NCBI RefSeq assembly: GCF_030063355.1
Contig: NZ_JASISZ010000050.1
Location: 1 to 64,000 of the forward strand
Length of the DNA: 64,000 nucleotides
Origin: Streptomyces sp. PH10-H1
GTDB lineage: Bacteria; Actinomycetota; Actinomycetes; Streptomycetales; Streptomycetaceae
Reading direction: 5' to 3'
Positions within the stretch are counted from its first letter, which is position 1; every line of letters begins with the position of its first letter. Made by a program: the position numbers and the translations under genes. Below the pieces are notes generated by a model that was not told the origin of the DNA, made no database searches, and worked only from the letters and a program-made list of their open reading frames with translations. This document shows positions 49,635 to 57,869 of the stretch, in pieces.

Positions 49635-50203
49635 GCCGTGGAAGTTACTCCACGCGCCGGGATCTCGCACCGGTCCTTGAACCCCTGCCCGACCAGGCCG
49701 AACGCGCTGTTCACCCGGGAGCGAAGGTTCTCCACCGCGATCATCGTGGTGAGTTCCACGAACGCCGCCTCACCGAGGTCCCCGATCAGACACCGCGCCA
49801 TCTCGTCGGTGACCGTCGGCACGGTCTGCGTCATCGCCTCGGCGTACTCCATCACCAGGCGCTCCAGGTCGGTGTACACGCCCTTCGCCGCACGCCAGTC
49901 GGGGATGTTGCGCAGCTTCTCGGGGGTGATGCCGCGCTCATGGCTCTCCCAGTAACCGAAGTCCATGCACCAGGAGCAGCCGATGGTCGCGGCCGAGGCC
50001 ATCACGGCGAGGGCCTTGAGCCCCGGGTCGAGCTTGTTCCACTTGGCGAGCCGCAGCTCGAAACGGGTGGTGGCCAGCAGCACCCGGGTGTTGTGCGCGT
50101 ACGCCTTGCCGGGGTCGAGAACCTCGCCGTAGGTGCGCTTGGAGTACCACTCGCCGAGGCGGTAGAGAAGGGTACGGGGAGGGGTGAGGGAGATGCGGGC
50201 CAT
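49631..50203 (-). CDS. carboxymuconolactone decarboxylase / AhpD-like protein (ECF41 partner)
   Basis: The protein has 190 residues. The AhpD-type core has the redox motif ASAATIGCSWCMDFGYWESH near residue 90, with CxxC and the following His needed for peroxidase or decarboxylase-like chemistry. The N-terminal MARISLTPPRTLLYRLGEWY and a helix after the active site are typical of the group linked to ECF41 sigma factors. The ATG follows AAGGAGGCAGC. It is co-translated with the sigma factor and preceded by an ECF41-type promoter, so the pair should be autoregulated. The natural substrate is unknown. Confidence 0.92.
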   Translation of the reverse strand: MARISLTPPRTLLYRLGEWYSKRTYGEVLDPGKAYAHNTRVLLATTRFELRLAKWNKLDPGLKALAVMASAATIGCSWCMDFGYWESHERGITPEKLRNIPDWRAAKGVYTDLERLVMEYAEAMTQTVPTVTDEMARCLIGDLGEAAFVELTTMIAVENLRSRVNSAFGLVGQGFKDRCEIPARGVTSTA

Positions 50204-50240
50204 GGTTGCTGCCTCCTTGGTTACGGGCTTTCGAAGGGGA

Positions 50241-50267
50241 GACAGAACAGCCTCGGAGAATGTGACA
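50241..50267 (-). promoter_or_regulatory. ECF41-type promoter
   Basis: On the minus strand, TGTCACA (50261-50267) is followed after exactly 16 bases by TGTC (50241-50244), about 38 bases upstream of the carboxymuconolactone-decarboxylase ATG. The ECF41 consensus as I recall it is TGTCACA-N16-CGTC, so the -35 is perfect and the -10 differs in one base. This is the expected autoregulatory promoter. Confidence 0.75.
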
Positions 50268-50380
50268 CGTCCCTGCGCGGGCGCGCGGCCTCAGTTGATC
50301 ACGCGCGGACGTCGCGCATCACGGCGGAGACGTCGCGCATCACGGCCGGCCCGGAGGCGCCGTGAACGCCGTGAACGCAC

Positions 50381-50416
50381 ACGGCGGGCCCGCGACCGAA
50401 GTCGCGGGCCCGCCGT
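50381..50416. terminator. 16-bp hairpin downstream of purL
   Basis: Perfect arms 50381-50396 and 50401-50416 enclose a CGAA tetraloop, 27 bases past the purL stop. CTTTTG follows on the + strand. It terminates the purSQL transcript on the minus strand, although the U tract points the other way. Confidence 0.8.
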
Positions 50417-50443
50417 CTTTTGTGGGGCACCTGCCGCTGCGCG

Positions 50444-52693
50444 TCAGGCCAGGAGAGCCGGGATCGTGGCCTCGTGGGCCTGATTCAGTTCGGGGAGCGG
50501 GATCGTGAACTGGTCCTGGATCTCGATGGATTCGCCGTCGACGACACCGATGCGGGCGGCCGGAAGGCCGCGCGCGCCGCACATGTCGTTGAAGCGGAGC
50601 TCCTCGCTGCGCGGGACGGCGACGACCGCGCGGCCGGCCGACTCGCTGAAGAGGAAGACGAACGGGTCGAGGTCGTCGGGGACGACGATCCGCGCGCCCT
50701 TGCCGCCACGCAGGCACGACTCGGTGACGGCCTGGATGAGGCCGCCGTCGGAGAGGTCGTGCGCGGCGTCGATCATGCCGTCGCGGGAGCCGGCGATGAG
50801 GATCTCGCCGAGCAGCCGCTCGCGTTCCAGGTCCACCACGGGCGGCAGGCCGCCGAGGTGGTTGTGGACGACCTCGGACCAGGCCGAGCCGCCGAGTTCT
50901 TCCTTGGTGTCGCCGAGGAGGTAGAGGAGCTGGCCCTCTTCCGCGAAGGCGATCGGCGTACGGCGGTTGACGTCGTCGATGACACCGAGCACCGCGACCA
51001 CGGGGGTCGGGTGGATGGCGACGTCGCCGGTCTGGTTGTAGAGCGAGACGTTGCCGCCGGTGACCGGGGTACCCAGGATCAGGCAGCCGTCGGCGAGACC
51101 ACGGGTGGCCTCGGCGAACTGCCACATGACGTCCGGGTCCTCGGGGGAGCCGAAGTTGAGGCAGTCGGAGATGGCGAGCGGCTTGGCGCCGGTGGCGGCG
51201 ACATTGCGGTACGCCTCCGCCAGGGCGAGCTGCGCGCCGGTGTACGGGTCGAGCTTCGTGAACCGGCCGTTGCCGTCGGTGGCGATGGCGACGCCGAGGT
51301 TGGTGTCCTCGTCGATGCGGACCATGCCCGAGTCCTCGGGGTGGGACAGCACCGTGTTGCCCTGCACGAAGCGGTCGTACTGGTCGGTGACCCAGGACTT
51401 CGACGCCTGGTTGGGCGAGGAGACCAGGGCGAGGACCTGACGGCGCAGCTCGTCACCGCTCGCGGGCCGGGCGAGCTTGTTCGCGTCGTCGGCCTGCAGG
51501 GCGTCCTGCCAGGAGGGACGGGCGAACGGGCGGTCGTAGACCGGGCCTTCGTGGGCGACGGTGCGCGGCGGAACGTCGACGATCTGCTCGCCGTGCCAGA
51601 AGATCTCCAGCCGCTCCCCGTCGGTGACCTCACCGATGACGGTGGCGATGACGTCCCACTTCTCGCAGATCTCCAGGAAGCGCTCGACCTTTCCTGGCTC
51701 GACGATCGCGCACATGCGCTCCTGGGACTCGCTCATGAGGATTTCCTCGGGCGAGAGCGAGGAGTCGCGCAGGTGCACGGTGTCGAGCTCGACGCGCATA
51801 CCGCCGGATCCGGCCGAGGCCAGTTCCGAGGTGGCGCAGGACAGGCCCGCGCCGCCGAGGTCCTGGATGCCGTCGACGAGGTCGGCCTTGAAGATCTCCA
51901 GGGTGCACTCGATGAGGAGCTTCTCCTGGAACGGGTCGCCGACCTGGACGGCGGGGCGCTTGGTCGGCTTGGCGTCGTCGAAGGTCTCCGACGCGAGGAC
52001 CGAGACGCCGCCGATGCCGTCGCCGCCGGTGCGTGCACCGTAGAGGATGACCTTGTTGCCGGCGCCGGACGCCTTGGCGAGGTGGATGTCCTCGTGCTTC
52101 ATGACGCCGACGCACAGCGCGTTGACGAGCGGGTTGCCCTGGTAGCAGGAGTCGAAGACGACCTCGCCGCCGATGTTGGGCAGGCCGAGACAGTTGCCGT
52201 AGCTGCCGATGCCGGAGACGACACCGAGCAGCACGCGCTTGGTGTCGGGATGGTCGGCGGCGCCGAAGCGCAGCGGGTCCATGACGGCGACCGGCCGGGC
52301 ACCCATCGCGAGGATGTCGCGGACGATGCCGCCGATGCCGGTGGCCGCGCCCTGGTGGGGCTCGATGTACGAGGGGTGGTTGTGCGACTCGATCTTGAAG
52401 GTGACCGCGTAGCCCTGGCCGACGTCGACCACACCGGCGTTCTCGCCGATGCCGACGAGCATCACGTCGTTCTCTGGGACCTTCTCGCCGAACTGGCGCA
52501 GGTGCACCTTGCTCGACTTGTACGAGCAGTGCTCGGACCACATGACGGAGTACATGGCGAGTTCGGCGCCGGTCGGGCGGCGGCCGAGGATCTCGCGGAT
52601 GCGCGCGTATTCGTCGGACTTGAGGCCGAGTTCGGCCCAGGGCTGGTCGGCCTCGGGGGTCTTTTCGGCGTTCGTGACAGTGTCGAGGGTCAT
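50444..52693 (-). CDS. purL: FGAM synthase subunit PurL
   Basis: This 749-residue protein is the small-type PurL that needs PurS and PurQ; together they convert FGAR to FGAM with ATP and glutamine-derived ammonia. The N-terminus YARIREILGRRPTGAELAMY and MWSEHCSYKSSK are family hallmarks. IESHNHPSYIEPHQGAATG near residue 100 is the substrate/ATP site, and GGNVSLYNQTGD lies in the second repeat near residue 570. Two AIRS-like repeats fill the protein, as expected. Its ATG overlaps the purQ stop by four bases, so it is translationally coupled in purS-purQ-purL order. Confidence 0.97.
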   Translation of the reverse strand: MTLDTVTNAEKTPEADQPWAELGLKSDEYARIREILGRRPTGAELAMYSVMWSEHCSYKSSKVHLRQFGEKVPENDVMLVGIGENAGVVDVGQGYAVTFKIESHNHPSYIEPHQGAATGIGGIVRDILAMGARPVAVMDPLRFGAADHPDTKRVLLGVVSGIGSYGNCLGLPNIGGEVVFDSCYQGNPLVNALCVGVMKHEDIHLAKASGAGNKVILYGARTGGDGIGGVSVLASETFDDAKPTKRPAVQVGDPFQEKLLIECTLEIFKADLVDGIQDLGGAGLSCATSELASAGSGGMRVELDTVHLRDSSLSPEEILMSESQERMCAIVEPGKVERFLEICEKWDVIATVIGEVTDGERLEIFWHGEQIVDVPPRTVAHEGPVYDRPFARPSWQDALQADDANKLARPASGDELRRQVLALVSSPNQASKSWVTDQYDRFVQGNTVLSHPEDSGMVRIDEDTNLGVAIATDGNGRFTKLDPYTGAQLALAEAYRNVAATGAKPLAISDCLNFGSPEDPDVMWQFAEATRGLADGCLILGTPVTGGNVSLYNQTGDVAIHPTPVVAVLGVIDDVNRRTPIAFAEEGQLLYLLGDTKEELGGSAWSEVVHNHLGGLPPVVDLERERLLGEILIAGSRDGMIDAAHDLSDGGLIQAVTESCLRGGKGARIVVPDDLDPFVFLFSESAGRAVVAVPRSEELRFNDMCGARGLPAARIGVVDGESIEIQDQFTIPLPELNQAHEATIPALLA

Positions 52694-53394
52694 GCGTTGA
52701 CCAGCTTCTTCAGGATCGAGGTGAAGAATCCCAGACCGTCCGTCCGACCCGTTCCGATCAGCGGCTCGACGGCGTGCTCGGGGTGCGGCATGAGGCCGAC
52801 GACGTTTCCTGCGGCGTTGGAGATGCCGGCGATGTCGCGCAGCGAGCCGTTCGGATTTCCGTATCCATCAGCGGCTGCGCCGCGGGCCAGGTAGCGGAAG
52901 ACCACGCGGCCCTCGGCCTCCAGCTCGTCCAGCGTCCGCTCGTCGGCCACGTAGCGGCCGTCGATGTTCTTCAGCGGGATGGAGATCTCCTGGCCGGCCT
53001 CGTAGTCGGCGGTCCAGGCGGTGCCGGCGTTCTCCACCCGCAGCTTCTGATCGCGGCAGATGAAGTGCAGGTGGTTGTTGCGCAGCATCGCGCCGGGCAG
53101 CAGGTGCGACTCGGTCAGCACCTGGAAGCCGTTGCAGATGCCGAGGACCGGAAGGCCGTCCTTGGCGCCCGCGATGACCGACTCCATGACCGGGGAGAAG
53201 CGCGAGATCGCACCCGCCCGCAGATAGTCACCGTAGGAGAAGCCGCCGGGCAGGACGACCGCGTCGACCTGGTGGAGGTCCTTGTCGCGGTGCCACAGCG
53301 GCACCGGCTCGGCACCCGCGACGCGGACCGCGCGCTGGGTGTCGCGGTCGTCGAGGGTGCCGGGGAAGGTGACGACCCCGACGCGTGCCGTCAC
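52690..53394 (-). CDS. purQ: FGAM synthase glutaminase subunit PurQ
   Basis: This 234-residue class I glutamine amidotransferase hydrolyses glutamine and channels ammonia to PurL. The nucleophile Cys lies in VLGICNGFQVLTES near residue 88, and the catalytic His and Glu in PHPEHAVEPL near residue 212; FSYGDYLRAGA is the oxyanion-side loop. It starts at a GTG (53394) and overlaps both neighbours by four bases. Length and motifs are normal. Confidence 0.97.
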   Translation of the reverse strand: MTARVGVVTFPGTLDDRDTQRAVRVAGAEPVPLWHRDKDLHQVDAVVLPGGFSYGDYLRAGAISRFSPVMESVIAGAKDGLPVLGICNGFQVLTESHLLPGAMLRNNHLHFICRDQKLRVENAGTAWTADYEAGQEISIPLKNIDGRYVADERTLDELEAEGRVVFRYLARGAAADGYGNPNGSLRDIAGISNAAGNVVGLMPHPEHAVEPLIGTGRTDGLGFFTSILKKLVNA

Positions 53395-53636
53395 GACTCC
53401 ACCTTCACGTCGAAGTCCTCGATGACGGTGTTGGCAAGGAAAGTTTCGGCCAGTTCCCGGATGCGGGCGAGGGCGGCGTCGTCGACCGGCCCCTCGACCT
53501 CGAGTTCAAAGCGCTTTCCCTGGCGGACGTCCGCGATCCCTTCGAACCCGAGACGCGGCAGTGCACGTTGCACCGCCTGGCCCTGGGGGTCGAGGATCTC
53601 CGGCTTGAGCATGACGTCGACTACGACGCGTGCCAC
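53391..53636 (-). CDS. purS: FGAM synthase subunit PurS
   Basis: This 81-residue protein (ARVVVDVMLKPEILDPQGQA, LGFEGIADVRQGKRFELEVE) forms the dimer that bridges PurQ and PurL and guides ammonia. It starts at the GTG at 53636, six bases after GGGAG; the frame is open further upstream without a ribosome site. It is the first gene of the purSQL operon, and a 16-base inverted repeat lies 58 bases upstream. Confidence 0.95.
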   Translation of the reverse strand: MARVVVDVMLKPEILDPQGQAVQRALPRLGFEGIADVRQGKRFELEVEGPVDDAALARIRELAETFLANTVIEDFDVKVES

Positions 53637-53693
53637 TGGCACTCCCGGTGTTGTGGTGGTGCGTGAAGTGACTTCAGCGTACCCGTCGCAAAA

Positions 53694-53709
53694 ATCTACG
53701 CGAGTAGAT
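53694..53709. promoter_or_regulatory. inverted repeat upstream of purS
   Basis: ATCTAC (53694-53699) and GTAGAT (53704-53709) flank GCGA, 58 bases upstream of the purS start, where an operator overlapping the promoter would sit. No copy is seen upstream of purF or purC, so a purine-wide regulon site is not supported. Confidence 0.4.
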
Positions 53710-53980
53710 ATCCTGTTCTCCACCGGTTGCCGCTGATCACGTTTAAGTATCGGCCGTACGATTCTCTAGGGGATGCGTTTCAAGAAACGTAGGGTCCCGA
53801 TTGCGGCGTGACACGCGGAGGAATAATCCTCCGGCTTCCCGGCGTAATGCATGGCATCGTACAAATGAAAGCTTATTTTCCCCGACTTCTCGGCTTCATC
53901 GCATCGCCCCAGCTCAGCCGTAGCATCAGCCGGGCTCAGATGCTAGAAGAAGCCGGTTCCGCACGAAAGGACCGACACCC
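53710..53980. other. lsr2 promoter region
   Basis: These 270 bases lie between the divergent purS and lsr2 genes. A short palindrome, CGTTTC-AA-GAAACG, occupies 53776-53789 in a comparatively AT-rich stretch. AT-rich DNA is what Lsr2 itself binds, so autoregulation is conceivable. No gene is visible; the short frame at 53808-53996 lacks coding character. Confidence 0.45.
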
Positions 53981-54298
53981 ATGGCGCAGCGCGTAGTGGT
54001 CAGCCTCTCCGACGATCTCGACGGCGGCGAGGCAGCGGAGACGATCGTTTTCGGGATCGACGGTAAGTCCTTCGAGATCGACTTGTCGGCTGTCAATGCC
54101 GACAAGCTGCGGAGCGCGCTGTCGCCGTATGTCGTCGCCGGCCGCAAGCACGCCCGCTCGGGAAAGGTCTACAAGCGCACGGCCGTCGCACCCGACCCCG
54201 CGGCGGTGCGCGCCTGGGCCCGGTCCAACGGCTTCGACGTCCCGCCGCGCGGCCGCATCCCGAAGAAGGTCTACGAGGCGTTCAACGAGGCGAGTTGA
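53981..54298 (+). CDS. lsr2: nucleoid-associated xenogeneic silencer Lsr2
   Basis: This 105-residue H-NS-like protein has an N-terminal oligomerisation domain (RVVVSLSDDLDGGEAAETIV, FGIDGKSFEIDLS). A flexible linker follows, then the DNA-binding domain AVRAWARSNGFDVPPRGRIP ending KKVYEAFNEA. The RGR tripeptide that inserts in the minor groove of AT-rich DNA is present. Lsr2 silences horizontally acquired and secondary-metabolite genes in streptomycetes. The ATG follows GAAAGGA. It is upstream of two tRNA-Gly genes. Streptomycetes usually encode two paralogues; this one, near the pur genes, could be either. Confidence 0.95.
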   Translation: MAQRVVVSLSDDLDGGEAAETIVFGIDGKSFEIDLSAVNADKLRSALSPYVVAGRKHARSGKVYKRTAVAPDPAAVRAWARSNGFDVPPRGRIPKKVYEAFNEAS

Positions 54299-54407
54299 GC
54301 CGTCGCCCGGCCGGAGCCCTACCGACTGGACAGGCACCCCCTGTGTTCCGCTAGTGTTTGGAGCACGCCGAGGGCATGGTCGAAAAGACCAGGTCATCGG
54401 TAGTCAC

Positions 54408-54479
54408 GCGGGTGTAGCTCAGTAGTAGAGCGCCCCCCTTCCAGGGGGGAGGCGCAGTGTGCGATCCCTGTCACCCGCT
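54408..54479 (+). tRNA. tRNA-Gly (anticodon UCC)
   Basis: A 72-base cloverleaf with acceptor GCGGGTG/CACCCGC and an anticodon loop around TTCCA in a CCCCC/GGGGG-type stem, giving UCC (Gly). The T arm GTGCGATCCCTGT has GCGATCC in place of the usual GTTCGA, which is unusual. Confidence 0.85.
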
Positions 54480-54536
54480 CTGACTGTTCTGACCGGTCCA
54501 ACTGATCGGGTAGAGTAGTTCTGCGCAACTGCGCAT

Positions 54537-54608
54537 GCGGACGTGGCTCAGTGGTAGAGCATCACCTTGCCAAGGTGAGGGTCGCGAGTTCGAATCTCGT
54601 CGTCCGCT
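54537..54608 (+). tRNA. tRNA-Gly (anticodon GCC)
   Basis: A 72-base cloverleaf with acceptor GCGGACG/CGTCCGC and anticodon loop TTGCCAA (GCC, Gly). The T arm is GAGTTCGAATCTC. It is followed by a strong terminator. Confidence 0.95.
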
Positions 54609-54614
54609 CAGATT

Positions 54615-54654
54615 GACGAAGTCCCCAGTCGGATCTCCGATTGGGGACTTCGTC
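54615..54654 (+). terminator. terminator after tRNA-Gly(GCC)
   Basis: An 18-bp stem with one G-U pair and an ATCT loop (arms 54615-54632 and 54637-54654), followed by GTTTCC, starts six bases after the tRNA. Confidence 0.85.
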
Positions 54655-54764
54655 GTTTCCCGCTGCTTCCCGGAAGGACCGACGGCCTTCCTCATGACAT
54701 TCGTCATCAATGCCGGTGACAGCGCGCACTGACCGGACGGGCCTGCCGGCGGAACGCTGGCTAT

Positions 54765-55721
54765 ATGGACAAGGACAGCGGGGACACCCACGCGAAGGTG
54801 ATCGATGTCACCGGATTGCGCCGTCGATATGACGGGCAATTCGAGGCGGTGCGGGGAGTGACGTTCACGGTGGGGCGCGGGGAGCTGTTCGCGCTGCTGG
54901 GGACGAACGGGGCGGGCAAGACCTCCACGGTCGAACTGCTGGAAGGGCTGGCCCGGCCCAGCGGCGGGCAGGTCCGGGTACTGGGGAGCGATCCCTACCG
55001 GGAGCGGGCGCGGGTGCGGCCGCGGATCGGCGTAATGCTCCAGGAAGGCGGCTTTCCGTCCGATCTGACGGTGGCCGAAACCGCACGCATGTGGGCCGGG
55101 TGCACCACCGGGGCCCGGCCGGTGGGCGAGGCGCTGGAGATGGTCGGCCTCGGCGCCCGCCACAAGGTGCGGGTCAAGCAGCTGTCGGGCGGTGAGCGGC
55201 GGCGGCTGGACCTGTCGATGGCGCTGCTCGGCCGCCCCGAGGTGCTCTTCCTGGACGAGCCGACCACCGGACTCGACGCGGAGGGACGGTACGAGACCCA
55301 GCGGCTGGTGCGCGAGCTGCGGGACCAGGGCACCACCGTCCTGCTGACCACCCACTACCTGGAGGAGGCCGGGGACCTCGCCGACCGGCTGGCGATCATG
55401 CGTGACGGACAGATCGTCGCGTCCGGCACTCCGGCCGAGGTGACGGCGAGCCGGCCGGCCCGGATCCGCTTCACGCTGCCGGACGGCGTGACGGCGGCCG
55501 AACTGCCGCTGTCCGTCCCGTCCGCCGCCGAAGGGCGCCGGATCGAGGTGCGGACGGACCGGCTGCAGGAGCACCTGCTGGAACTGCTGACATGGGCGCG
55601 CCACAAAGACGTACAGCTCATCGGGCTCGACGCCCGGGCCGCGTCGCTGGAAGAGGCCTTCATGGACATCGCGAAGACAGACATCGCGAAAACGGACATC
55701 GCCAAGGGGGACGGACGATGA
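54765..55721 (+). CDS. ABC transporter ATP-binding protein
   Basis: This 318-residue ATPase subunit of a drug/lantibiotic-type exporter has Walker A GTNGAGKTS near residue 45, the signature LSGGERRRLDL near residue 145, Walker B VLFLDEPTTGLD near 165, and the H-loop TTHYLEEAGDLADRL near 200. The C-terminal 90 residues are accessory. The extreme C-terminus contains an unusual DIAKTDIAKTDIAK run from an 18-base repeat. The stop overlaps the permease ATG (ATGA). It heads an operon of ATPase, permease, histidine kinase and response regulator, a DesK/LiaRS-type arrangement for antibiotic sensing and efflux. Confidence 0.94.
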   Translation: MDKDSGDTHAKVIDVTGLRRRYDGQFEAVRGVTFTVGRGELFALLGTNGAGKTSTVELLEGLARPSGGQVRVLGSDPYRERARVRPRIGVMLQEGGFPSDLTVAETARMWAGCTTGARPVGEALEMVGLGARHKVRVKQLSGGERRRLDLSMALLGRPEVLFLDEPTTGLDAEGRYETQRLVRELRDQGTTVLLTTHYLEEAGDLADRLAIMRDGQIVASGTPAEVTASRPARIRFTLPDGVTAAELPLSVPSAAEGRRIEVRTDRLQEHLLELLTWARHKDVQLIGLDARAASLEEAFMDIAKTDIAKTDIAKGDGR

Positions 55722-56533
55722 GTACGGAGACGGTCGCGGCCATGCGGACCAGGCGCGACACCCGGCGGCGCCGGGGCGGTACGGGGCGGATGCTGGCGTT
55801 GGGACGGGCCGAGGCCACCCTGCTGTGGCGGAACCGGACGGCGCTGTACACGGCACTGCTGCTGCCGGTCTCCATGGTGTGGGTGCTGCGTTCCGCGGTC
55901 GCGAAGAACGACCTCGCGAAGAGCGGGATGAGCGCCAACGCCGTCTCGATGAGCGGTGGCATCGGCATCGTCCTGCTCTTCGTCGTCTACTACAACCTGG
56001 TGACGGCGTATGTGGCGCGGCGGGAGGAGCTGGTGCTCAAGCGGCTGCGGACCGGGGAACCGACCGATCTGGAGATCCTCGCCGGGACGGCGCTCCCGGC
56101 GGCGGCCGTGGCGCTCGTGCAGTGCGTCGCGCTGGTCGTGGCGGGGGCGGTGATGCTGGATCTCTCCGCTCCGCGCCGGCCCGAACTGCTCGTCGCGGGC
56201 GTGCTGTTGGGGATCGTGCTGCTGACCGCGCTGGCGGCGGCCTCGACCGTCTTCACCCGGAGCGTGGAAGTGGCACAGCTGACCACCATGCCGCTGCTGA
56301 TGGTGTCGCTCATCGGATCCGGGCTGTTCGTGCCGCTGGCGCTGCTGCCCGACCGGGTCGCCGATGTGTGCCGGTTCCTGCCCGTCACGCCCATCACCGA
56401 CCTTGTACGGTTCGGCTGGCTTGGCGGCGCCGGGGCGGGTCAGGTGCTGTGCGCGCTGGGGCTCGCGGTGGCCTGGACGGTGCTCGCGGTGTTTGCTGTA
56501 GGACGGTGGTTCCGTTGGGAACCGAGGCGTTGA
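55718..56533 (+). CDS. ABC-2 type transporter permease
   Basis: This 271-residue membrane subunit starts at the ATG at 55718, overlapping the ATPase stop. The N-terminus is Arg-rich (TRRDTRRRRGGTGRMLALGR), followed by six TM segments. LLPVSMVWVLRSAVA, GIVLLFVVYYNLVTAYVARR and LVSLIGSGLFVPLALLPD include the conserved E-loop and coupling helix (VARREELVLKRLRTGEPTDL). It forms the pore of the exporter with the upstream ATPase. Twenty-two bases separate it from the kinase gene. Confidence 0.92.
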   Translation: MSTETVAAMRTRRDTRRRRGGTGRMLALGRAEATLLWRNRTALYTALLLPVSMVWVLRSAVAKNDLAKSGMSANAVSMSGGIGIVLLFVVYYNLVTAYVARREELVLKRLRTGEPTDLEILAGTALPAAAVALVQCVALVVAGAVMLDLSAPRRPELLVAGVLLGIVLLTALAAASTVFTRSVEVAQLTTMPLLMVSLIGSGLFVPLALLPDRVADVCRFLPVTPITDLVRFGWLGGAGAGQVLCALGLAVAWTVLAVFAVGRWFRWEPRR

Positions 56534-56555
56534 GCAGGGGGAGCGGGGACGACAG

Positions 56556-57869
56556 GTGACCAGGCTGACGGGGTGGTGGGACCGGCGCAGCGATCCGGCC
56601 CGCTTCGAGCTGTATACGCGCTGGTCGCTGTACTCGTTCGGGCTGATCGAGGCGTTCCTCATCGCCGGCTCGGTCCCGCGCTCCGGCATCGCGCCGGGCG
56701 CGGCCGCCGTCCTGTACGCACTGGCCGTCGTGCACGCCGTGCTGTGCGCGGTGCTGGTCTCGGTGGTGCTGGACTGGACGCTGCAGCGGCGCGAGCGCCC
56801 GACGCGGCTGCTCGCCGTCACCGGCGGGCTCACGGCCGTCGTGGTTCTGGCCGTCGTGATCCTGCACGCGTCGGGCGCGCTGCCGTCGGCCGGGGACGCG
56901 CTCCAGATCATCCTCGGTTTCACCGTCTTCGTCCTCGGCCCCGCGGTGCTCAACGTCCGCAGCGTGGGACGGATCGTGCTGCTCGTCCTGGGCACGGCCG
57001 CGCTGATGGCGGCGTTCGCCGCGGCGGCGGGACTGCCGGGGCACGAGATCATCGGCGACACCGTCGCGGTGGCCCTGGGGGGCGCCGGAATGACGTTCAC
57101 CTACCGCGGTTCCGCGTGGATCCTCGTCATTGTCTGCGAGTTGGACGCGGCGCGGGAGGTGCAGTCCCGGCTGGCGGTCGCAGAGGAACGGCTGCGGTTC
57201 GGGCGGGATCTGCACGATGTGCTGGGCCGAAATCTCTCGGTGATCGCGCTCAAGAGCGAACTGGCCGTCCAACTGGCCCGGCGGGGGCGGCCGGAGGCCG
57301 TGGACCAGATGGTGGAGGTGCAGCGCATCGCGCGGGAGTCGCAGCGCGAGGTGCGTGAGGTCGTACGCGGCTACCGGTCGGCCGACCTGCAGGTGGAGCT
57401 GGCGGGCGCGCTGTCGGTACTGCGGGCCGCGGGCATCGACGGCCGTGCCGAGGGCGACGACGGGTCGACGCTGTCGCCCGCGGTCCAGTCCGTGATCGGC
57501 TGGGTGGTCCGCGAGGGCACCACGAACGTGCTGCGGCACGGGGACGCCCGCAGCTGCGTCATCCGGCTGTGGGTACCCCCGGCGGGCCCGGCCGTACTGA
57601 CCATGGAGAACGACGGGGCGGCCGGGTCGGTGCACTCTGCGGTGTCCGGACCCTCCGCTTCAGGGCCGCCCGGGAGCGGGCTGACCGGGCTGCGCGAGCG
57701 CGTCGGTGCGCTGGGCGGCACGCTCACCGCCGAACCGGAGACCGGCGGGATCTTCCGGCTGACGGCGCGCGTGCCGTTGCAACGGCAGGCCGCGGCCGGT
57801 GCCGGTGCCCGTGCCGGCAGCAGTACGAAGATCACCGACAGCACAGCAAGCACGGAAGGTGCCGCATGA
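56556..57869 (+). CDS. NarL-type sensor histidine kinase (HisKA_3)
   Basis: The protein has 437 residues and a GTG start at 56556. Six hydrophobic segments at about 25-190 form a DesK-like membrane sensor without a large extracytoplasmic domain, so it probably senses stress in or near the membrane. The phosphoacceptor box FGRDLHDVLGRNLSVIALKS is near residue 218, the N-box VVREGTTNVLRHGDA near 315, and the G-box GSGLTGLRERVGALGG near 372. The C-terminal 35 residues are Ala/Ser/Thr-rich. It overlaps the response-regulator gene and should phosphorylate it to control the preceding exporter genes. Confidence 0.94.
   Translation: MTRLTGWWDRRSDPARFELYTRWSLYSFGLIEAFLIAGSVPRSGIAPGAAAVLYALAVVHAVLCAVLVSVVLDWTLQRRERPTRLLAVTGGLTAVVVLAVVILHASGALPSAGDALQIILGFTVFVLGPAVLNVRSVGRIVLLVLGTAALMAAFAAAAGLPGHEIIGDTVAVALGGAGMTFTYRGSAWILVIVCELDAAREVQSRLAVAEERLRFGRDLHDVLGRNLSVIALKSELAVQLARRGRPEAVDQMVEVQRIARESQREVREVVRGYRSADLQVELAGALSVLRAAGIDGRAEGDDGSTLSPAVQSVIGWVVREGTTNVLRHGDARSCVIRLWVPPAGPAVLTMENDGAAGSVHSAVSGPSASGPPGSGLTGLRERVGALGGTLTAEPETGGIFRLTARVPLQRQAAAGAGARAGSSTKITDSTASTEGAA

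Noticed and set aside
50420..52894. An 824-codon open frame antisense to purL
   Set aside because: It is a shadow of purL, which is complete and coupled to purQ and purS.
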